This document shows positions 58,144 to 64,000 of a stretch of 64,000 nucleotides of DNA, piece by piece (position 1 is the stretch's first letter; each line of letters opens with the position of its first letter). The position numbers and the translations under genes were made by a program. The stretch covers positions 682,001 through 746,000 of the forward strand of contig OY756150.1 in assembly GCA_963576785.1 (NCBI GenBank). The letters are read 5' to 3'. This stretch comes from Chlorophyllum brunneum (lineage: Eukaryota; Basidiomycota; Agaricomycetes; Agaricales; Agaricaceae). A model generated the notes under the pieces. That model had not been told where the DNA came from and did not search any database. It worked only from the letters and a program-made list of their open reading frames with translations.

Positions 58144-58609
58144 GGTTGGGTGTAGTGTAGCGAGATGTGACGTGTGCCGCTTGGGCTGCCCACAGACCCC
58201 TGACACTGCTGGCCAGATATCACTGATATGCTTCGACGCCTCTGCATCGACCCTGGCCATTCTTCAATATTTATTCGCAGGGAAGGTAGTTTAGTTTCCG
58301 AGCTTCCAAGTCCTGCACCGTCCACGGCTTACGCAATTCTTCTGATCAGCTCGTTGCTGGTCTGATATTGGACTCCGGAATCGCGACGTGATAGACCTTG
58401 TGCAGGATGTCAAAACAATGCCCAGGTAGTTTTCGTCTGCTCTTCGCCTTTGCATGGGCAACCATCTTCCCCAAACCGGTGTGTCCCTGTTGATATATGA
58501 TATCCGGTCCTCAGCTTCCTGACTGTCATCATTGCCGCATCCCACTTTTCCTTCCGTCCCTGTTTGTCACTGGACACTAAATCCACGGGTTTCCTACCTT
58601 TTTAGAAGT
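58144..58609. promoter_or_regulatory. Divergent promoter, Yip1-family / APC permease
   Basis: 466 nt between divergent start codons. In-frame upstream ATGs exist for both genes (58260 minus, 58532 plus), so the true starts may be slightly farther apart or overlapping. No TATA consensus seen. Confidence 0.4.
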
Positions 58610-61254
58610 ATGGGCAGTCCCTCTGATGACCCACCAGACACTCTCCTCGCCATCAACCCTCCCCTGACCTTATTCCACACCCCTCCTGTTTCAGAGCCCG
58701 ATGCACCTCCCACTTTTGAATCGTCTCAATTCGATATCATACTCCGACGCCAGAGGAAGCCGAGAAATAACCCTCTCAAGCTTGCATACAGCCCGTCCAG
58801 GTTTATACACCTGCCCAATGCATTTGAATTCTCGGGCTGGGGTGACGTGAAGCATCTCACTTTGTCAGGAGAAGATGTTGCCGCTGCTGAGTCGTCGATG
58901 AAGTCCCTGCGAGAGGAAAAGGTCCTAGGCCAGTTCACTGCCAGCGCACTTGCCGGTAATGCTGTCCTTGGTAGCGTATTTTACGCTTTGCCAGCCATTG
59001 TCGTTGTGGGTGGTGTATAGTACGTTTACTCTTCCCCGTATGTTGTGTAGTTGTCCTGATCTTACCAGTTCTCCTATCTCGTTAACCGTCGCAACATTAA
59101 TCCTTTTCCTCTGGAGGCCCATCATGGAGGAACTTGCATCTGCCCTCCCAGTAAGCGGCGCCCCGTACACCTATCTGTACGTCTCCTATATTTAAACATT
59201 CTCATTCATCACTCAATTAGGCTTTCTAGCCTAAACGTTTCCTCTAAACCTCTTGCCCTCGTCTCCGCTGCCCTGCTGTTACTGGATTTCGTCTCCACCT
59301 CTGTCGTGTCTGCTGCTACTGCATCAACCTACTTAGCTGGCGAGGTCCACCTTCCATTCCCTCCTTGGGTCGGGACAGTCATTGTCCTCCTTATGTTTGT
59401 CGCCATCAGTCTTACAGGTATATCGGAGAGTGCAAGAATAGCTCTCGCTGTCCTCTTGATCCACGTATGTCACCATCGTGGATTACGAGCTGGACGTCCT
59501 GACCATTGCAATTAGATTGTCACCATGTGCATTCTCATCATCAGCGCAGCCATTCATTGGAGTCACATTGGGAACGCTCAACTCCAAGCAAACTGGCAAT
59601 CTGGGCTACTACATGGGGGTGCGAGTGCCAAAAACGTTTTCAGGCAGGTCTACTTTGGATTCTGTTTGGGTATGCTTGGCTTGACCGGGTTTGAATGTAC
59701 GCTTTCCTCACCTTTGTGGTGGCTATGGATCCCATTAAGTCTTACCATATGATCAGCCGTGCCGTCGTATATTGCACGCATCAAAGACAAGCAACTCCCA
59801 TATGTGCTACGGAATTTGCATCTATCTGCAATCGTCCTGAATGGTGTGATCATGCTTCTTGTGCTTGCAATCGTACCCTTGGACGCCATCCTCGCTGGAG
59901 CCAATGTTCTGAGCGTTCTAGGCTCAAAGGTGAGCCATCCCTAACATTGGCTCGTTGCCTTATCTTTCTTCCGCAAAGGCTGCTCAACGATGGTTGCGCA
60001 CCTGGGTGGTCGTTGACGCCGTCATAGTCTTGTGCGGTGGCGTCCTCACAGGTATGCGATAGCTTTTGCTCCCCTTTTTTTCATACTCCGGAATGGCCTG
60101 TCTGAACGTTGGGTAGGCTTTTTGGCGGCGTGTGAACTTCTCGGACAACTGGCTCAAGATCGGGCGATCCCAACATTTTTCCTCAAGGTTTTACCTGCTA
60201 CTGGAGCACCATTTGTGTCTATCTTTGCTTTTGTTGTATTTTGTGGTTTGTTATACGCCAGCGCTGGTGGACGGCTTGATGTCGTATCCCTGATGCAAGT
60301 GAAGTTTCGGATTTTCACTACCACGCGTCCACTAACCACATCGTTAGGTTTTCTTTAGTTTGGTTGACCGTGATGGCGCTGTTCCCGCTTTCTCTTCTTT
60401 TATTGAGATATAATCGTGGTCGGCTAAGGCGTAATAAGCGGACATCTCTGTGCACCATTCTCTCCGCCCTCATTATTGTCTGTGCAGGTATTGCAGGCAA
60501 TATCGCTGTTGATCCTCGAACTTTCGGGTGAGTCCATTTTGGTCAAGTGATAACAGCAATGGTTGATCCTGTCTGTTAGATATTTCGCCGCATACTTCGT
60601 CGGCATCACGTCTTTGTTCTCTCTCACACAGAACAAGTCTCTACTTCTGAAATACTTGTATTGGACCATTGATCAATATCCCCTCGTGCATCAATGGAGG
60701 ATGACAAGGTCTTGGGGAACATCTCTGATCAGCGCTTTAAAGCGCGTGAAGGGACAACCTATATGCATCTTAATCAAATGCGACGAAGTAGGTTACTCGT
60801 GGTCTTCCACACTTGGAATTGTGAGCTGATTTGTACATAGATCGGTCAACTCTTCCGTATGGTTCTATATGTACGAAAGAACGAAGAGACGTCGAATCTC
60901 AAGATTGTTCATTTCCATGATGAAGAGAAAGGAGTACCATCGGAGCTAGAAGCCAACACCAAAAGTACGCTTATCCACTCCATTTTTACCCTATACTAAT
61001 TACAATGCACTCAGTCTTAGATGAGGCCTTCCCAGAAATAACTATAGATCTCGCAAGTATCCCTCTATCATCTATCTACCCGCGTATGCTCATGGCCTTC
61101 ACAGATCCTCATTCAAGGAACCTTTGAGCCAAAATCCGTAGCAGCACTAGCACACAATCTCAAAATCCCAACATCGTTAATGTTCATGAGTTGTCCTGGC
61201 TCCGATTTCGCTCATCAAGTGGCAGAGTTCAGGACAAGGATCATATCGCTATAA
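58610..61254 (+). CDS. APC-superfamily permease with cytosolic C-terminal domain
   Basis: A 12-helix amino acid/polyamine/organocation-type transporter. Starts MGSPSDDPPDTLLAINPPLT at 58610. A cytosolic N-terminus leads to QFTASALAGNAVLGSVFYAL, LTVATLILFLWRPIMEELAS, ALPVSGAPYTYL (conserved first helices), LVSAALLLLDFVSTSVVSAA, VGTVIVLLMFVAISLTGISE, FGFCLGMLGLTGFECTPSYI, VLCGGVLTGFLAACELLGQL, FVSIFAFVVFCGLLYASAGG. After the last helix comes a soluble part: KGQPICILIKCDEIGQLFRM, VLYVRKNEETSNLKIVHFHD, IDLILIQGTFEPKSVAALAH, which resembles the nucleotide-binding-like or universal-stress-like tail seen in some fungal permeases. The substrate is unknown. About 670 aa with many short introns; I did not verify every join. 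Confidence 0.88.
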
Positions 61255-61492
61255 GTGATGATGATTGTAACCACGCTCTACTTGCCTCACTGGCTGGTTC
61301 AAGACGCATGGTCTGTTTATGCTTTCTTATCCCTTTATTCTTGTGTTTTATCATCTTTATATGCAATAAAACGCTGGCTCCTTTTAAGGCGATGGATCGG
61401 AGAACTGGTCACGTTGACGACTCTGAATCGAGGACGGGTATAAATTCTATTCTCACTCGAAGCCTTCCTCCTTCCCGTTCATCATTTTACAG

Positions 61493-64000
61493 ATGTACAA
61501 AACATCGACAAGGCTAAACACCACAGAGTCACTCGAGTCCCTTGCCACCGGACCAACACGACCACGTACAGGGCAATCCACGGCGCGTCCTTGGACAGCC
61601 CAATCACGACCCACGACAGGAAGACCGACTACGGCAGCTTCGACAACGCGTCATGAGGCAAGTTATGTGGTTGCGCTGTTAGAGGGCCGTGGAGTATCGA
61701 GGGAGGTTGGAATGGCTGCACTGGATAGAGATACGGGAATCTGTGTGCTTGTTCAGGTACGACATATCCACTCAGTGATTGTTAATGAGTACATATATGC
61801 TATGCATTCTAGATTGCGGACTGTCAGACCTACGTGAAGACGCTTCACCAACTCCATCTGCATCCACCAGTAGTGGTCCTCGTTCCGGATACGTTTCTCT
61901 CCCTCCAAGATCCTGCGCTTGTGAATTCTGCTGGAGGCGTGAATGGAGGCAACAAAACAAAAGGGATTGGGGCAGGAGTAAGTACGTCGTTGTTGGTCGA
62001 GTACGTGAGGGAAGAGTTTCCTGGCGCCGTCGTGGAGCCGGTCGGGAGGAGATATTGGAACGATGCTGGTGGTTGGTGTCGTAACTCGACTTTTTTTATG
62101 TACATTGCTAATGATGGTCCTAGGTCTCGAGTTTGTAACACAATTGTGTGTTGAGGGAGATGGACGTGCCGCGACTATACTGGCTGCCTCGAATAAGTGC
62201 GCATATGTCCCACCTTGATGGCTATTCTTGATGTTCGGACCTTTGTGCTTTAGGTATTATGCGCTCTCCGCTGCATGTGCATTGTTCAGATATTCTGAGA
62301 GCCAACTTAATGTCCGGTTTGCGAGTAGCTCGTTAAGGATTCGGTATGTGGCTGTTGAGGGAACGATGATGATCGACCCGGAGACAGTGAAGAATCTGGA
62401 GCTGGTGAAGAACGCTATGAATCGGAAGTCATCTCATACGCTCTTCGGGTATGCCATCCATTTTAATTAGGGATTAGATGCTGAGAAGGCCTGACGATAC
62501 TAGGACTCTGAATTATACATTTACAGCAATGGGAGGGAGGCTGCTGAGAGTTAACATTCTTTCACCTCTAACGGGTGCGTAGCCCGGTTCCCCTAAGCGG
62601 TTTGGGATGTGCACTGACCCGTATTTCGTAGACCACCAGGCGGTCGATGCTCGGCTTGACGTCGTTGCAGGTATGCTCCTCGATCTAGTCGCTCAGATGA
62701 ACAGGGTTATCGATGCAAACTTAAAAGAGTTCATCCATCACGAAGATCGATTCACGGACGTCCGCGAAGCACTAAAGTCACTGAATAAAATGGATTTCGA
62801 TAAGCTCATTGTCTCGGTTCGATTACTCGAGCCTATATCTGTTGTATAAGAACACCTCGCTGATGGCGGATGCTTCATTAGCTAGCTTCGTCCGAAGCTC
62901 GACCTACATGTACCCCTAAAGGAGCGTCTTCGAGGGTATCCCAAATGCTCAATCTACGAACTTTAGTCAAGAACATCCCGGGCCTGAAGCGAGCTTTGAA
63001 CGGAAGTCAATCACAGCTCCTACAGATTGTTCATGAGGTATGCAAACTGTCCAGAATAAATAATGGTTGACACTTCCGTAGATGATTTCAGACGAGCGAC
63101 TGCCCGACATTGAGAAACTTGTTTGCGCGAATTTGAATGAGGAAACGATCGTCGCTAAGGTACTGTCCCTGCTGTCATATATCGAAATTACTGACACCCT
63201 CTAGGGTGGCATAGGAGGTGTAAACGCCCGCGTGTATGCGGTCCGAGTGAGCCAGACATCACTGGTTATTTTGACACGAATGATGACTATTCTCGAAAGG
63301 CAAATTGTAATAAACTGTTAGACGTCGCCCGCGAAACTTACAAGGAGAACGTCAGCGATATATATCTATTAAACAAGGCCCTTGCGGAAGAGCACGAACT
63401 GCCGATAACGTTGATGTATCAGGATAGCGGCTTTATCTTCGTACTCAAGAAAACTGCATTGCATGGCGAACTTCCAAGCGGATTTATCAACGTTTCCTCA
63501 CGCAAGGGAAAGTGGTTATTTTCGAGTATGGAGTTGGTAGGTTGTTAGCTGAGCTGACCGCTCATTCCGTTGACATTGCTTTCCTGATGGCAGAAGAAAC
63601 TGAATGCCAGGATGAAAGACGCTCTTGATGAGACTTTGATCCTCAGTGACAAGTTGCGTGGTGTCGCTTCCATTGAGGCACCCCTGACGGTGTATTCCAG
63701 AATAATCCAGGACCTTGTGTCAGAAATTGTAACCCATATTGGCGCATTGTACCAAGCTTCAGAAGCCGTCAGTTATTGTATTCATCGCGTGGTCGATTCT
63801 AAACCTAGACCCAATACAGGTTGCTCTCGTGGATATGCTATGGTCGTTTACTCATGCGTCAATCAGTAAGCTCAGATTTACCTGACGGTTAGGCTAGCTG
63901 ACGTGTATTCATGGCTTAGTGCGAAGTTACAGTGAGTCTCACCTTCACTTTGCAGTGACTGTTCTGACAGCGCATAGCCCGGCCTGAGTTTACTGGAACA
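61493..64000 (+). CDS. MSH4: Meiotic MutS homologue Msh4, 3' end cut by window
   Basis: MutS-gamma subunit that with Msh5 stabilises crossover intermediates in meiosis; it lacks the mismatch-recognition domain I. The likely start is MYKTSTRLNTTESLESLATG at 61493, then a Thr/Arg-rich tail and ASYVVALLEGRGVSREVGMA (domain II). The connector and lever parts match the family: NKYYALSAACALFRYSE, FASSSLRIRYVAVEGTMMID, NLELVKNAMNRKSSHTLFGT, LNYTFTAMGGRLLRVNILSP, DHQAVDARLDVV, LLDVARETYKENVSDIYLLN, QDSGFIFVLKKTALHGELPS, SEIVTHIGALYQASEAVALV, RPEFTGT at the very end. The ATPase domain with the Walker motifs lies beyond the window. An acceptor-like site (TTTTACAG) directly precedes the ATG, so a 5' UTR intron or an extra upstream exon is possible. 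Confidence 0.93.

Noticed and set aside
58144..58260. An upstream in-frame start for the Yip1-family gene at 58260
   Set aside because: Relatives begin near MAYV at 58143, and the extra 39 residues have no family-like content.
1..64000. CRISPR arrays, rRNA, insertion sequences, phage genes
   Set aside because: None was seen; the gene structure is eukaryotic throughout and short repeats are all within coding sequence.

Overview
This is eukaryotic DNA from a filamentous basidiomycete, most likely a mushroom-forming agaricomycete. The reasons are genes cut by many short introns (about 45-80 nt, GT..AG), exons as short as 6-20 nt, a class I hydrophobin, a Clp1 homologue of the mating-type pathway, a tandem BTB/POZ family and a single-copy P450. 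No prokaryotic signals (operons, Shine-Dalgarno sites, CRISPR) are present. All gene models below were spliced by eye; exon coordinates are given where the joins were checked codon by codon.

Layout. 1-5.7 kb: the 3' end of a nuclear protein gene, then on the minus strand a FG nucleoporin (Nup54/Nup57), ribosomal protein eL27 and a class I hydrophobin. 5.7-9.4 kb: gene-poor. 9.4-18.3 kb: three paralogous MFS (monocarboxylate-porter-like) transporters, one minus and two plus; the minus-strand copy has a one-base lesion at a splice donor. 18.6-20.1 kb: an alpha/beta hydrolase. 21.2-24.5 kb: three tandem BTB/POZ genes. 24.8-27.5 kb: an Stm1/HABP4-type ribosome-associated protein and an Rrn5-like RNA polymerase I factor. 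27.8-32.1 kb: an OCRL-like inositol polyphosphate 5-phosphatase with ASH and RhoGAP-like parts. 32.2-33.7 kb: cyclophilin 40. 35.0-37.1 kb: a cytochrome P450. 37.1-41.5 kb: a second gene-poor stretch with only weak candidates. 41.5-45.4 kb: Clp1, a DJ-1/PfpI protein and an F-box/LRR protein. 45.6-49.4 kb: elongation factor Spt5. 49.6-51.2 kb: a secreted GH5-like hydrolase. 51.7-56.5 kb: MIC12, BRO1 and MIC10. 57.0-64 kb: a Yip1-family Golgi protein, an APC-superfamily permease and the N-terminal two thirds of meiotic MSH4, which runs off the end.

Most of the window is core housekeeping (nuclear pore, ribosome, Pol I and Pol II transcription, ESCRT/endosome, MICOS, phosphoinositides) interleaved with accessory blocks (hydrophobin, MFS cluster, BTB array, P450, GH5). 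Two MICOS subunit genes, MIC12 and MIC10, lie within 5 kb, separated only by BRO1. Clp1 and MSH4 both belong to the sexual cycle but are 20 kb apart. I found no clear sign of a novel multi-gene system. The most informative oddities are the broken splice donor in the first MFS gene, the BTB array with repeated GAG acceptors, the MIC10-BRO1-MIC12 block, and the unexplained 37-41 kb stretch.
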